This document shows positions 1 through 6,615 of a stretch of DNA of 12,546 nucleotides, in pieces. Where the stretch lies: positions 1-12,546 of the forward strand of contig JAFADT010000024.1 in NCBI GenBank assembly GCA_023424585.1, read 5' to 3'. A program made the translations under genes and the position numbers. Below the pieces are notes generated by a model. It was not told the DNA's origin, searched no databases, and saw only the letters and a program-made list of their open reading frames with translations. The number at the start of each line of letters is the position of its first letter. Positions within the stretch are counted from its first letter, which is position 1. The stretch comes from Pseudomonadota bacterium (GTDB lineage Bacteria > Myxococcota > Myxococcia > Myxococcales > Myxococcaceae).

Positions 1-444
1 CTTGTAGACCCGGCCCATCCACTCGGCGTCGCGGCGGGCCAGGTAGTCGTTCACGGTGACGACGTGCACGCCGCGGCCGGACAGGGCGTTGAGGTAGGTG
101 GGCAGCGTCGCGGTGAGGGTCTTGCCTTCACCGGTGCGCATCTCCGCGATGCAGCCCTCGTGCAGGAACATGCCGCCGATGAGCTGCACGTCGTAGTGGC
201 GCTGGCCGATGACCCGGCGCGCCGCTTCACGGGTGAGGGCGAAGGCCTCGAAGAGCAGCTCGTCGAGCGGCCGGCCGTTCGCGATCTCCTGCTTCATCCG
301 GGCGGTTTCGCGCGCGAAGTCCTCGTCCTGGAGGGCCTTCATCTTGCCCTCCAGTTCGTTGATGCGGGCGACCTTCACGCGGGCTTTCTTGAGCTCGCGC
401 TCATTCTTCGTCCCGATGAGCTTCTTTAGCGTCCATTCAATCAT
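1..444 (-). CDS. secA: SecA preprotein translocase ATPase, N-terminal 148 residues (runs off the left edge)
   Basis: SecA is the cytosolic motor ATPase that binds the SecYEG channel and drives unfolded preproteins across the inner membrane. Only the first 148 codons are inside the window. The protein opens with a short amphipathic Lys/Arg-rich helix, followed by the family-typical stretch [17 protein letters not shown] (about 61-77). The nucleotide-binding Walker A MRTGEGKT lies at residues 102-109, and [19 protein letters not shown] at about 126-144 is the conserved segment of nucleotide-binding domain 1. Spacing from the start to the Walker A matches E. coli SecA, which supports the ATG at 444-442. 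The ribosome binding site is weak (GAGAG about 7 nt upstream). The gene diverges from rlmM across 167 bp. Identification is close to certain; the preprotein cross-linking domain and everything C-terminal of it are outside the window. Confidence 0.97.
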   Translation of the reverse strand, partial: MIEWTLKKLIGTKNERELKKARVKVARINELEGKMKALQDEDFARETARMKQEIANGRPLDELLFEAFALTREAARRVIGQRHYDVQLIGGMFLHEGCIAEMRTGEGKTLTATLPTYLNALSGRGVHVVTVNDYLARRDAEWMGRVYK

Positions 445-460
445 GTTGGCTCTCTCGCCG

Positions 461-500
461 GAGGATCCTCGAAGGAGCGCGGCGAGTGAAGGGAATTCCC
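461..500. repeat. Two perfect 10-bp palindromes in the secA-rlmM divergent spacer
   Basis: GAGGATCCTC (461-470) and GGGAATTCCC (491-500) are both perfect 10-bp palindromes with centres 30 bp apart, about three helical turns. They lie 17-56 bp upstream of the secA start codon, in what should be its leader or promoter region. They do not share a sequence, so a single dimeric regulator binding both is not implied. No convincing -35/-10 pair was found for either gene in the 445-611 spacer. Functional meaning is unknown. Confidence 0.3.
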
Positions 501-611
501 AGGAGATGTAAGGGAGAACCAGACGGAAACCACGCGCGCCCCCCGAAACTTCCTCTCGGCTGGCCGCCCGGCGCGCGGTGGCCCAGAGTAAAGCGGAACC
601 GAGTCCACGCA

Positions 612-1931
612 ATGTCCCCTAAGCAGAATCACCGTCCCCGCGCCGCGAAGACTTCCTCCGGGCGCTCCTCCCAGGGCCCTCGACGGCCAGGCACTCCCTC
701 CCGGCCCGGCAAGGCCGCGCGCCCCGGGCCTCCCTCCGGCGGCAGGCCCGGCATCAAGCCCGGCCCCCGCGCGGGCGGCAAGCCCGGCCCCCGTCCAGGT
801 GGCAAGCCCACTTCCACACCCCGTGCCGGTGGGCCCGGACGCGCCGCCCCGGCGCCCACCGCCTCGCCCGCGCCGCGCATCCCACCTCGGGCGCGGGTGC
901 CGTCCATGCCCGCACAGACGCTGGCGGCCCAGCCGGGCCGGTGGCTGTGGACGTGCCGGGAGGGCTTCGAGCCACACCTCTTCGAGGAGCTGGCCTGGGC
1001 GGACGCGGGCCCGCGCCTGCTGGGGCCCGCCCTGGTGGAGTCCGAGCGCCGGCCGGACGTGCCCCCCGCCTTTGGCCGGGCGGCGGAGAAGGTCATCGCC
1101 ACGTGGGCGCCCGCGGGTGGGGCGCAGGTGCCGGTGGAGGCCCTCGTGGGCGCGCTGGCGGAGCTGCCCTCGCGCGTGCCCTGGCTCCTGCGCGCCTACA
1201 CACCGGACAGCGCGAAGGGCAACACGCAGGCGGGCCGCGCGGAGGCGCTGGAGGCGGCGGTGCGGACCGCGCTCCCCCAGGGGCGCACCCTGGAGGACGA
1301 CCACCGGGCGAAGGAGACGGGGGCCCTGCTGGTGGGCCTGTGCGTCGCGCCGGACGGGGTGCTGATGCTGACCGCGGTGAGCGCCCGCGAGGCCCTGTCG
1401 CTCGCGCCGGGCGGGCGGCGGCGGATGAAGCGCGCGGGCGAGTCTCCCTCCCGCGCGGCCATGAAGCTGGAGGAGGCGCTGGACGGGCTGGCGCACGAGC
1501 CCGGGCGCGGCGACGTCTGCGTGGACCTGGGCGCGGCGCCGGGCGGCTGGACGCAGCGGCTGGTGGCGCGCGGGGCGCGGGTGGTGGCGGTGGACCCCGC
1601 GAAGCTGATGCCGGAGCTGGCGAGGAGCCCGCGCGTCCAGCACGTGCAGGAGAGCGCCTTCGCCTACGCCCCGGAGGAGCCCGCGGACTGGCTCTTCTGC
1701 GACATGGCGTGGCGGCCCCTGGAGGTGGCGCAGCTCCTGGCCAAGTGGGGCCGGCGCCGCTGGGCCCGCAACCTGGTGGCCAACATCAAGCTGCCCATGA
1801 AGGACAAGAACCCGCTGCTCCTGCGGGTGCGCCAGACGCTCGTGGAGGACGGGGGCTGGGAGGGCCTCACCGTCCGCCAGCTCTACCATGCCCGGGACGA
1901 GGTGACGGTGACGGCGCACCGCATGCGCTGA
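612..1931 (+). CDS. rlmM: 23S rRNA ribose methyltransferase RlmM-like, with an Arg/Pro/Gly-rich N-terminal extension
   Basis: RlmM uses S-adenosylmethionine to 2'-O-methylate C2498 (E. coli numbering) in 23S rRNA. The 439-residue product has an RlmM-like core from about residue 105: [14 protein letters not shown] (229-242), then the FtsJ/Rossmann methyltransferase domain with the SAM-binding loop DLGAAPGGW at 305-313. All four residues of the K-D-K-E catalytic tetrad can be placed: K285 ([10 protein letters not shown]), D364 (LFCDMAWRP), K393 (NIKLPMK) and E430 ([12 protein letters not shown]). E. coli RlmM has about 366 residues; the extra length is a low-complexity tail of roughly 100 residues. 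The frame stays open upstream to an ATG at 486, but that segment looks like translated spacer, so ATG 612 is preferred although no good Shine-Dalgarno precedes it. The core could also begin at the Met at residue 99 (position 906). Function is confident, start less so. Confidence 0.88.
   Translation: MSPKQNHRPRAAKTSSGRSSQGPRRPGTPSRPGKAARPGPPSGGRPGIKPGPRAGGKPGPRPGGKPTSTPRAGGPGRAAPAPTASPAPRIPPRARVPSMPAQTLAAQPGRWLWTCREGFEPHLFEELAWADAGPRLLGPALVESERRPDVPPAFGRAAEKVIATWAPAGGAQVPVEALVGALAELPSRVPWLLRAYTPDSAKGNTQAGRAEALEAAVRTALPQGRTLEDDHRAKETGALLVGLCVAPDGVLMLTAVSAREALSLAPGGRRRMKRAGESPSRAAMKLEEALDGLAHEPGRGDVCVDLGAAPGGWTQRLVARGARVVAVDPAKLMPELARSPRVQHVQESAFAYAPEEPADWLFCDMAWRPLEVAQLLAKWGRRRWARNLVANIKLPMKDKNPLLLRVRQTLVEDGGWEGLTVRQLYHARDEVTVTAHRMR
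753..809 (+). repeat. 24-bp imperfect tandem repeat encoding (G/I)KPGPRxG in the RlmM tail
   Basis: About 2.4 copies of a 24-bp unit encode [16 protein letters not shown] and a partial GKP (RlmM residues 48-66 from ATG 612). They sit in a longer tract built almost only of Arg, Lys, Pro, Gly, Ala, Ser and Thr (about residues 5-98). The repeat is visible in both DNA and protein, consistent with slippage-driven growth of a disordered, positively charged segment. Confidence 0.65.
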
Positions 1932-1981
1932 AGGAGCGGCCAAGGGGGGCGCCGGGAGCCGCTTTCCTGCGCCCGGGGCCG

Positions 1982-2002
1982 GTCCGCGCTACACACGCGG
2001 AC
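1982..2002 (+). other. 7-bp perfect inverted repeat just upstream of the GGDEF-like gene
   Basis: GTCCGCG (1982-1988) and CGCGGAC (1996-2002) are exact reverse complements separated by CTACACA, ending 3 nt before the ATG at 2006. Folded in the mRNA, the stem would contain the only purine-rich bases near the start (GCGGAC), so it could limit ribosome access. In such GC-rich DNA a 7-bp arm can also arise by chance. Confidence 0.3.
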
Positions 2003-2005
2003 ACG

Positions 2006-2710
2006 ATGCCCTACTCGCTCGACGACGCCACCGCCACCGCCCTCGTCGCCCTCCATCCCCGGGCCGCGCGCCCGGGGCATGCCCAGGAGGCGCCGCAGGC
2101 CGCCGCCCAGGAGCTCATCGCCGCCGAGCAGCGACGGCGAGGCCAACCGGACGCCACCGGCGCCATGCACGTGCTGGCGCTCACCCAGGGCGCGCTCCTC
2201 AAGGAGGAGTTCGACCTGTCCACGCACGCGCACCACGACGGCTGGCGCGTGGGCGCGGTGATGGTGGACGTGAAGGAGATGATCCACTTCAACGCGCGCT
2301 TCGGCTTCCCCGCCGGGGACGCGCTGCTCAAGGCCACCGTGGCGTCGCTGGCCGCGCAGTACCCGGGCGCGCGCATCGTGCGCTTCCAGCCGGACGGCTT
2401 CGCGGTGCTGCTCCTGCCCACGTCCCAGCTCACCGTGCGCGAGGACAGCGCCGGGACGACGCGCGCGAGGCTGGCGGAGGACCTGCGCCCCGCGCTGCCT
2501 CCGGGCGCGGCCGACACCGACGTGCCGGGCTTCACCGTGGCGCTGCTGGAGCTGACGGTGCACCAGCCGTCGCACTGGCAGGTGCTGGGGCCGCTCCTGT
2601 GGGCGGAGGTGGAGCGGGCCTACATCATGGAGCGGACCGGGCGGACGCGCGGCCTGCAGCGGCGGCGCCTGCGCCTGGATGCGTTCCTCCCGGAGCCGGA
2701 AGGAGCCTGA
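2006..2710 (+). CDS. Degenerate GGDEF-domain protein, probably not an active diguanylate cyclase
   Basis: This 234-residue soluble protein has no signal peptide or membrane segment. From about residue 80 it follows the GGDEF fold: AVMVDVKEMIHFNARFGFPAGDALLK (84-109) matches the conserved D..xxK..N...G...GD..L block. VRFQPDGFAVLL (125-136) aligns with xRxGGDEFAxLL, and AEVERAYIMERTGRTRG (200-216) matches the C-terminal ADxALYxAKxxGRNRV helix. The signature GGDEF is replaced by Q128-P129-D130-G131-F132, so both GTP-binding glycines and the catalytic acid are lost. No RxxD inhibitory site precedes it. The protein probably does not make c-di-GMP; it may be a nucleotide-binding or protein-binding remnant. 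About 70 N-terminal residues have no recognised domain. The gene lies 74 bp after rlmM on the same strand and is convergent with the M23 gene. Start ATG 2006 has a poor ribosome binding site. Confidence 0.75.
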   Translation: MPYSLDDATATALVALHPRAARPGHAQEAPQAAAQELIAAEQRRRGQPDATGAMHVLALTQGALLKEEFDLSTHAHHDGWRVGAVMVDVKEMIHFNARFGFPAGDALLKATVASLAAQYPGARIVRFQPDGFAVLLLPTSQLTVREDSAGTTRARLAEDLRPALPPGAADTDVPGFTVALLELTVHQPSHWQVLGPLLWAEVERAYIMERTGRTRGLQRRRLRLDAFLPEPEGA

Positions 2711-2735
2711 GCGCGGCCCGACTCCGAGCCGGCGC
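2711..2735. terminator. Possible bidirectional terminator hairpin between convergent genes
   Basis: The 24 bp separating the stop codons of the GGDEF-like gene (2710) and the M23 gene (2735) is an imperfect inverted repeat. GCGCGGC-c-CG pairs with CG-a-GCC-g-GCGC around an ACTC loop: about nine GC pairs with one mismatch and one bulge. The fold works on both strands, as expected at a convergent junction. There is no T-tract on either side, so intrinsic termination is not certain. Confidence 0.4.
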
Positions 2736-3652
2736 TACTCTTCGAGGATGAACTTGCGCGGGTTCTGCGGCACGCCGTTCACGCGCACCTCGTAGTGCAG
2801 GTGCGGGCCGGTGGAGCGGCCGGTGTTGCCCACGTTCGCGATGGGCGAGCCGCGCTTCACGCGGTCCCCAGCCTTCACGAGGATCTTGGACAGGTGGCCG
2901 TAGCGCGTCTTGATGCCGTAGCCGTGGTCGATGACGAGCACATTGCCGTACCCGCCCTCCAGCCCCGCGAACACCACCGTGCCGTCCGACGGCGCGGTGA
3001 CCTCCTTGCCGTGCGGCGCCGCGATGTCCAGGCCCGCGTGCGTCACGCGGTCCGCCGTGTACGGGTCCAGGCGCTGGCCGAAGTCGCTGGTCACCCAGCC
3101 GCGCGCCGGCCACACCGACGGCGTGGAGGCGAGCAGCGACTTCTGGTCCTGGAAGTAGGCCTGCAGGTCCTGGAGGCTCAGCTCCTGACGGGTCGCCTCC
3201 GCGGAGAGCCGATCCAGGCGGCTCAGCATCATCTTCGGTGTGTCCGTGGTGGTCAGCTGGGTGAACTGCGTGTCCGTGGTGGGCACCGCGGTGCCGGTCT
3301 CCGGCTCCGTGGGGCCCATGGCCAGGTTGCGCTGCGGATCCGACAGCAGCGTCACCGCGCGCAGCTTCTGGTCGAAGCGCTCCACGCGGTCCAGTGTTGA
3401 ACCGATGTGCTCGATGCGCTCCCGCACCGACTTCAGCTGCGTGCGCAGCGTGAGGTTCTCCTCACGCAGGATGCGGTTCTCCGACGCGTCCGCCGCCACC
3501 TGGAGGTAGTGGATGCTCGCACCGACGCCCAGGCCCGCCACCAGCATCAGCCCCATGCCCACCTGCATCAACCAGGAGCGCTGGATGGTGTAGCGCTTCA
3601 CCGGAGCGTCGTGGTCCGGGATGACCATCAGGGTGAAGGACTTTTTGGCCAC
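2735..3652 (-). CDS. Membrane-anchored M23 (LytM-type) peptidase
   Basis: This 305-residue protein belongs to the zinc metallopeptidase family M23, whose active members cut peptide cross-bridges in peptidoglycan. It has a short basic cytoplasmic N-terminus, one membrane segment at about 27-48, a predicted coiled coil (about 52-100), a Thr/Pro-rich linker (about 112-140), another helical stretch (about 140-175) and the LytM domain at about 183-305. Zinc-site residues are intact: H205 and D209 in HAGLD, and the HLH motif H284/H286 followed by YEV; H253 in GHLS is also present. This suggests an active enzyme, unlike degenerate EnvC/NlpD-type activators. GTG 3652-3650 is chosen because AGGAG lies 6 nt upstream. 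The type II membrane plus coiled-coil layout resembles M23 proteins found beside secA in other deltaproteobacterial-type genomes (from memory). The substrate cannot be told from sequence. Confidence 0.9.
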   Translation of the reverse strand: MAKKSFTLMVIPDHDAPVKRYTIQRSWLMQVGMGLMLVAGLGVGASIHYLQVAADASENRILREENLTLRTQLKSVRERIEHIGSTLDRVERFDQKLRAVTLLSDPQRNLAMGPTEPETGTAVPTTDTQFTQLTTTDTPKMMLSRLDRLSAEATRQELSLQDLQAYFQDQKSLLASTPSVWPARGWVTSDFGQRLDPYTADRVTHAGLDIAAPHGKEVTAPSDGTVVFAGLEGGYGNVLVIDHGYGIKTRYGHLSKILVKAGDRVKRGSPIANVGNTGRSTGPHLHYEVRVNGVPQNPRKFILEE

Positions 3653-3763
3653 GGACCACTCCTGGGGAAACTCTTTCGCAACGTGGGACTTCCGGCGCCA
3701 GAAGCTAAGTCGCTCCCCGCGCTCGCAACACCTCCCCCGCCCGCCGCCCCACCCTCACCGTCA

Positions 3764-3784
3764 CCCACTGGTGATTCCAGTGGG
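3764..3784. other. Perfect 8-bp inverted repeat (hairpin) in the M23 upstream region
   Basis: CCCACTGG (3764-3771), a five-base spacer TGATT, then CCAGTGGG (3777-3784), arms fully complementary. It lies downstream of the PP2C stop (3879) and about 112 bp before the M23 start, just after the predicted M23 promoter. It could act as a leader hairpin, an operator, or a weak terminator for readthrough from the PP2C gene. No T-tract follows on the minus strand. Confidence 0.5.
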
Positions 3785-3800
3785 CGGAAAGGTTTGGGCA

Positions 3801-3828
3801 GCTATCATCCGCATTTGAAGAGTGTCAA
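3801..3828 (-). promoter_or_regulatory. Candidate housekeeping promoter for the M23 gene
   Basis: On the minus strand a perfect -35 TTGACA (plus positions 3823-3828) is followed after 16 bp by GATAGC (3801-3806), which matches three positions of TATAAT. A perfect TTGACA in an AT-richer patch stands out in this genome. It implies a transcript start near 3794 and a leader of about 140 nt carrying the 3764-3784 hairpin. It also suggests that the M23 gene is transcribed separately from the PP2C gene. Confidence 0.4.
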
Positions 3829-3878
3829 GGTCAACAGACTCCAGGGCACGCCCCAGCGCGCCTCGGAGTCCGGGGGCC

Positions 3879-4745
3879 CTACCCGCCCTGCATGCGCACG
3901 ACGATGACGCTGATGTTGTCGTCGCCGCCGCGCTCGTTGGCCAGGTCGATGAGGTGCTTGGGCACGTCATCCAGGTTGGGGTGGCGCGCGACGGCGTCGT
4001 GGATCTCCCGGTCCTCGAGCATGTTCGCGAGGCCATCCGAGCAGAGCAGGAACACGTCACCGGGCTCCGACACGAGCCCCATCACGTCCACCTGGACCTC
4101 CTCCTCGAAGCCCACGGAGCGGGTGATGATGTTCTTGTACCGGGAGTGCTTGGCCTCTTCCGGGGTGATCATCCCGGCCTTGATCTGCTCGTTGACCAGC
4201 GAGTGGTCCTCGGAGATCTGCTGGATGAGGTCCCCGCGGATGAGGTACGCGCGGCTGTCGCCCACGTGGGCGAAGAAGGCGTGCTCGTCGCGGACCACCA
4301 GGGAGATGACCGTCGTGCCCATGCCGGACAGGCGCGCGTCATCCTGGGCGGTGAGGTAGATGGCCTGACAGGCCTTCTCCACCGCGATCCGGAGCGCTTC
4401 CGGGATGGGGGATTCCTGGAGGTTGGGAACACTGACGAAGGGGTTGTCCCTCCCTTCGCGCGCGCGCCGCAGCTCCTTGTCGATGGTCTCGACGGCGATG
4501 CGCGACGCGGTACCACCCCCCGCGTGCCCACCCATGCCGTCCGCCACGACGTAGAGCTGGAGCTCATCGTCAATGAGGAAGCTGTCCTCGTTGTGATTGC
4601 GCTTGCGCCCGACGTCCGTCAGGCCAGCGGAGATGACTTTATGGCGGGGGGCCGCGGTCTGCCCTGCGGTGCTGGACACGCGCCGGATGCTATGTGAGCC
4701 CATAAGTGGGGGCAAGGACGCGCTCGAAAACTCGCGGTGCGTCAT
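3879..4745 (-). CDS. PP2C-family Ser/Thr protein phosphatase (PrpC/Stp type)
   Basis: This 288-residue cytosolic PPM/PP2C phosphatase would remove phosphate from Ser/Thr residues, typically opposing Hanks-type kinases, which are abundant in myxobacteria. The catalytic domain spans about 38-287 and shows the motif series: RKRNHNEDSF (47-56, metal acid at 53/54), VVADGMGGHAGG (66-77, D69), GMGTTVISLVV (141-151), HVGDSRAYL (160-168), ITRSVG (207-212), LLCSDGL (233-239, D237) and DDNISVIVV (275-283, metal acid). All metal ligands seem present, so it should be active. No receptor or membrane segment is attached. A 37-residue Ser-rich N-terminus precedes the domain. ATG 4745 is preferred because GGGAGG lies upstream; the Met at residue 15 has none. 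recN ends 42 bp upstream on the same strand, so co-transcription is likely. The substrate and partner kinase are not encoded here. Confidence 0.93.
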   Translation of the reverse strand: MTHREFSSASLPPLMGSHSIRRVSSTAGQTAAPRHKVISAGLTDVGRKRNHNEDSFLIDDELQLYVVADGMGGHAGGGTASRIAVETIDKELRRAREGRDNPFVSVPNLQESPIPEALRIAVEKACQAIYLTAQDDARLSGMGTTVISLVVRDEHAFFAHVGDSRAYLIRGDLIQQISEDHSLVNEQIKAGMITPEEAKHSRYKNIITRSVGFEEEVQVDVMGLVSEPGDVFLLCSDGLANMLEDREIHDAVARHPNLDDVPKHLIDLANERGGDDNISVIVVRMQGG

Positions 4746-4747
4746 AA

Positions 4748-4769
4748 CCCCTCCCCCTGGGTCCCCCCC
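4748..4769 (-). promoter_or_regulatory. G-run cluster (possible RNA G-quadruplex) over the PP2C ribosome binding site
   Basis: Read on the minus strand, the recN-PP2C spacer contains a run of seven G, then ACCCA, five G, A, four G and TT, ending directly at the ATG at 4745. This supplies four GGG tracts when the seven-G run is split by one base, and the GGAGG-like ribosome binding site lies inside it. In mRNA it could fold as a G-quadruplex or as alternative GGGACCC-type hairpins and so limit translation. It may instead simply be an over-strong Shine-Dalgarno. Confidence 0.4.
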
Positions 4770-4787
4770 TCCTTCCGGGCGGCCGGC

Positions 4788-6524
4788 TCAGGCCGTCCGG
4801 CGCAGCCGACCCCGGGGGCTATTGCCTTCCGGGCCGGATTCGCGGCGGGCGCGGGGGGTGGCCCGGTGGGCCGAGCGCACCAGCGCCTCCGCGGCGCCCA
4901 GCGCCTCCCGGGTGACCTCCACGCCCGACATCATGCGCGCCAGCTCCTGGGTGCGCTCCGCTCCGGCGGCGAGCGGCAGCACCTGGGACACGGTGCGCTC
5001 GCCCTTCACGCTCTTGCGGATGAGCAGGTGCGCGTCCGCGTAGGCCGCCACCTGGGGCAGGTGCGTGATGCACAGCACCTGGCGGTGGGTGCTGACCTCG
5101 CGAATCATCCGGCCCACCACGTCCGCGATGGCGCCGCTGACGCCCGCGTCCGCTTCGTCCAGGATGTAGCAGCCGCACGCGTCACTGTCCGCCAGTGCAC
5201 GCTTGAGCGCGAGCAGCAGGCGGCTCGCCTCACCGCCCGAGGCCACCTTGGCCAGGGGCCGCGCCGGCTCACCCGGGTTGGCGCTGAAGAAGAACTCCAC
5301 CTCATCCAGGCCGTCCGGACGCAGCGTCTCCCCGGCGGTGACGCGGACCTCGAAGGCGGCCTTGCCCATGGCCAGCCCCCCCAGGCCGTCGCGCACCTGC
5401 TGGGAGAAGGCGCCGGCGGACGTCCTTCGCGCGCGGGACAGCGCCAGCGCCGCCTTGCGCGCCCGCTCCTCCACGCGGCGGCGCTCCTGGTTCAGCTCCT
5501 CCAGGATTTCGCGCCGGTTCTCCAGCGTGCCCAGCTCCGTCTCCAGTTCGCCGCGCTTCTTGAGGACGCCCTCCAGCGTCGTGCCGTGCTTGCGGCACAG
5601 CCGCTTGAGCGCGTCCAGCCGCTCCTCCACCTCGCCCAGCCGCCCGGGGTCGGACTCCAGCCCCTCCACATAGCGGTTGAGCCGGCGCGCGGCCTCCTCC
5701 AGCTCCGACAGCGCCGTGCTGAGCGACTGCGCCACCGGCGCGAGCGTCGCGTCGAACTTGACGCCCTCGTGCACGAGCCCCAGCGCGCGCCCCACGATCT
5801 CGACCGCGGACGGCGCCTCGCCCGACACCAGCAGCTCGGCCTCCGCGCCCTGACGCTTGAGCTTCTGCGCGCTGCCCAGCCGCCGGCGCTCCGCGTCCAG
5901 CTTCACGTCCTCGCCGGCCTCCGGCTCCAGGCGCGTGATTTCGTCCAGTTGGAAGCGCAGGAACTCCGCGCGCTCGCGCACCTTGGCGTCGTCCCCGCCC
6001 AGGGCGTCCATGCGGGCGTCCACTTCGCGCAGGTTCGCCCACTCGCGGCCGTAGGCGGCCAGCGCTTCGTCCAGGCCGCCGTACTTGTCCAGGAGCACCC
6101 GGTGCAGCCCGGCGTCGAAGAGGCTGACGTGCTCATGCTGGCCGGCGATGTCCACCACACCCCGGGTGAGCTTCCCCAGCACGCCCAGCGTCACCAGCGC
6201 GCCGTTGACGTAGACCTTGCCGCGCCCGCTCCGCCCGAGCACGCGGCGCACGAGCACCTCCTCCCCCAGGTCCGGGAGGCCCAGCTCCTCCAGGCGCGCG
6301 GCCAGCACCGGCGTCCGGGCGAACACGCCCTCCACCGCCGCGTCCTCGCAGCCCGCACGGATGACGTCCGCATCCGCCCTGCCCCCGAGCAGCAGGCCCA
6401 GCGCGTCCACCAGGATGGACTTGCCGGCCCCCGTCTCACCCGTGAGGACGGTGAGGCCCGCGCCGAACGCGACCTCCACCTCCTCAATCACCGCTACGTT
6501 CGAAATCCGAAGACCCAGCAGCAC
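4788..6524 (-). CDS. recN: DNA repair protein RecN (SMC-like ATPase)
   Basis: RecN is an SMC-related ATPase that acts early in RecA-dependent double-strand break repair. The 578-residue product starts with MLLGLRISNVAVIEEVEV, matching the usual RecN opening. It then shows Walker A GETGAGKS (29-36), a long central helical coiled-coil region (about 150-370), the ABC signature VASGGEASR (about 425-433), Walker B YILDEADAGVSG (about 450-462) and the H-loop region ITHLPQVAAYAD (about 475-490). The C-terminus carries an Arg-rich tail of about 25 residues. I choose GTG 6524-6522 because GGAGG lies 6 nt upstream and the family homology begins there. A longer frame from GTG 6560 would add 12 unfamiliar residues, lacks a ribosome binding site, and would start inside the LexA-like box. 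Likely the first gene of a unit with the PP2C phosphatase and likely SOS-regulated. Confidence 0.95.
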   Translation of the reverse strand: MLLGLRISNVAVIEEVEVAFGAGLTVLTGETGAGKSILVDALGLLLGGRADADVIRAGCEDAAVEGVFARTPVLAARLEELGLPDLGEEVLVRRVLGRSGRGKVYVNGALVTLGVLGKLTRGVVDIAGQHEHVSLFDAGLHRVLLDKYGGLDEALAAYGREWANLREVDARMDALGGDDAKVRERAEFLRFQLDEITRLEPEAGEDVKLDAERRRLGSAQKLKRQGAEAELLVSGEAPSAVEIVGRALGLVHEGVKFDATLAPVAQSLSTALSELEEAARRLNRYVEGLESDPGRLGEVEERLDALKRLCRKHGTTLEGVLKKRGELETELGTLENRREILEELNQERRRVEERARKAALALSRARRTSAGAFSQQVRDGLGGLAMGKAAFEVRVTAGETLRPDGLDEVEFFFSANPGEPARPLAKVASGGEASRLLLALKRALADSDACGCYILDEADAGVSGAIADVVGRMIREVSTHRQVLCITHLPQVAAYADAHLLIRKSVKGERTVSQVLPLAAGAERTQELARMMSGVEVTREALGAAEALVRSAHRATPRARRESGPEGNSPRGRLRRTA

Positions 6525-6559
6525 GCGCGCCCTCCGCGGCCCGTACGACGGCCCCAACA

Positions 6560-6576
6560 CCTGAACACCCTAGCAG
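6560..6576 (-). promoter_or_regulatory. LexA-like SOS box upstream of recN
   Basis: The minus strand reads CTGCTAGGGTGTTCAGG, 35-52 nt upstream of the recN start codon. It has the CTG-N10-CAG skeleton of proteobacterial SOS boxes. As I remember it, the Myxococcus xanthus LexA motif is CTRHAMRYBYGTTCAGS; this site fits 15 of 17 positions, including all of GTTCAGG. A weak -10-like TAGGGT lies inside it, so bound LexA would cover the promoter. recN is a classic SOS gene, which strengthens the call; the consensus is from memory. Confidence 0.6.
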
Positions 6577-6615
6577 GTCTCGCTGACACTGCACAGATGT
6601 TCTGTTCGAGCGCAC

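Noticed and set aside
486..611. Upstream extension of rlmM from ATG 486
   Set aside because: The 42 added residues look like translated spacer, and the segment holds the presumed secA leader with a palindrome. ATG 612 is a simpler start.
441..1943. 500-codon minus-strand frame opposite rlmM, plus a 589-codon plus-strand frame from 941
   Set aside because: Both are Gly/Arg/Ala/His-rich shadows over rlmM. Only the 3' part of the 941 frame, from ATG 2006, is real (the GGDEF-like gene).
6525..6560. 12-residue longer RecN from GTG 6560
   Set aside because: No ribosome binding site, residues unlike the RecN N-terminus, and the start would lie within the LexA-like box; GTG 6524 has GGAGG at 6 nt.
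6593..6612. Second possible SOS box around GTTCTGTTCGAGC in the recN spacer
   Set aside because: Only partial similarity to either LexA motif type and not palindromic; the site at 6560-6576 fits far better.
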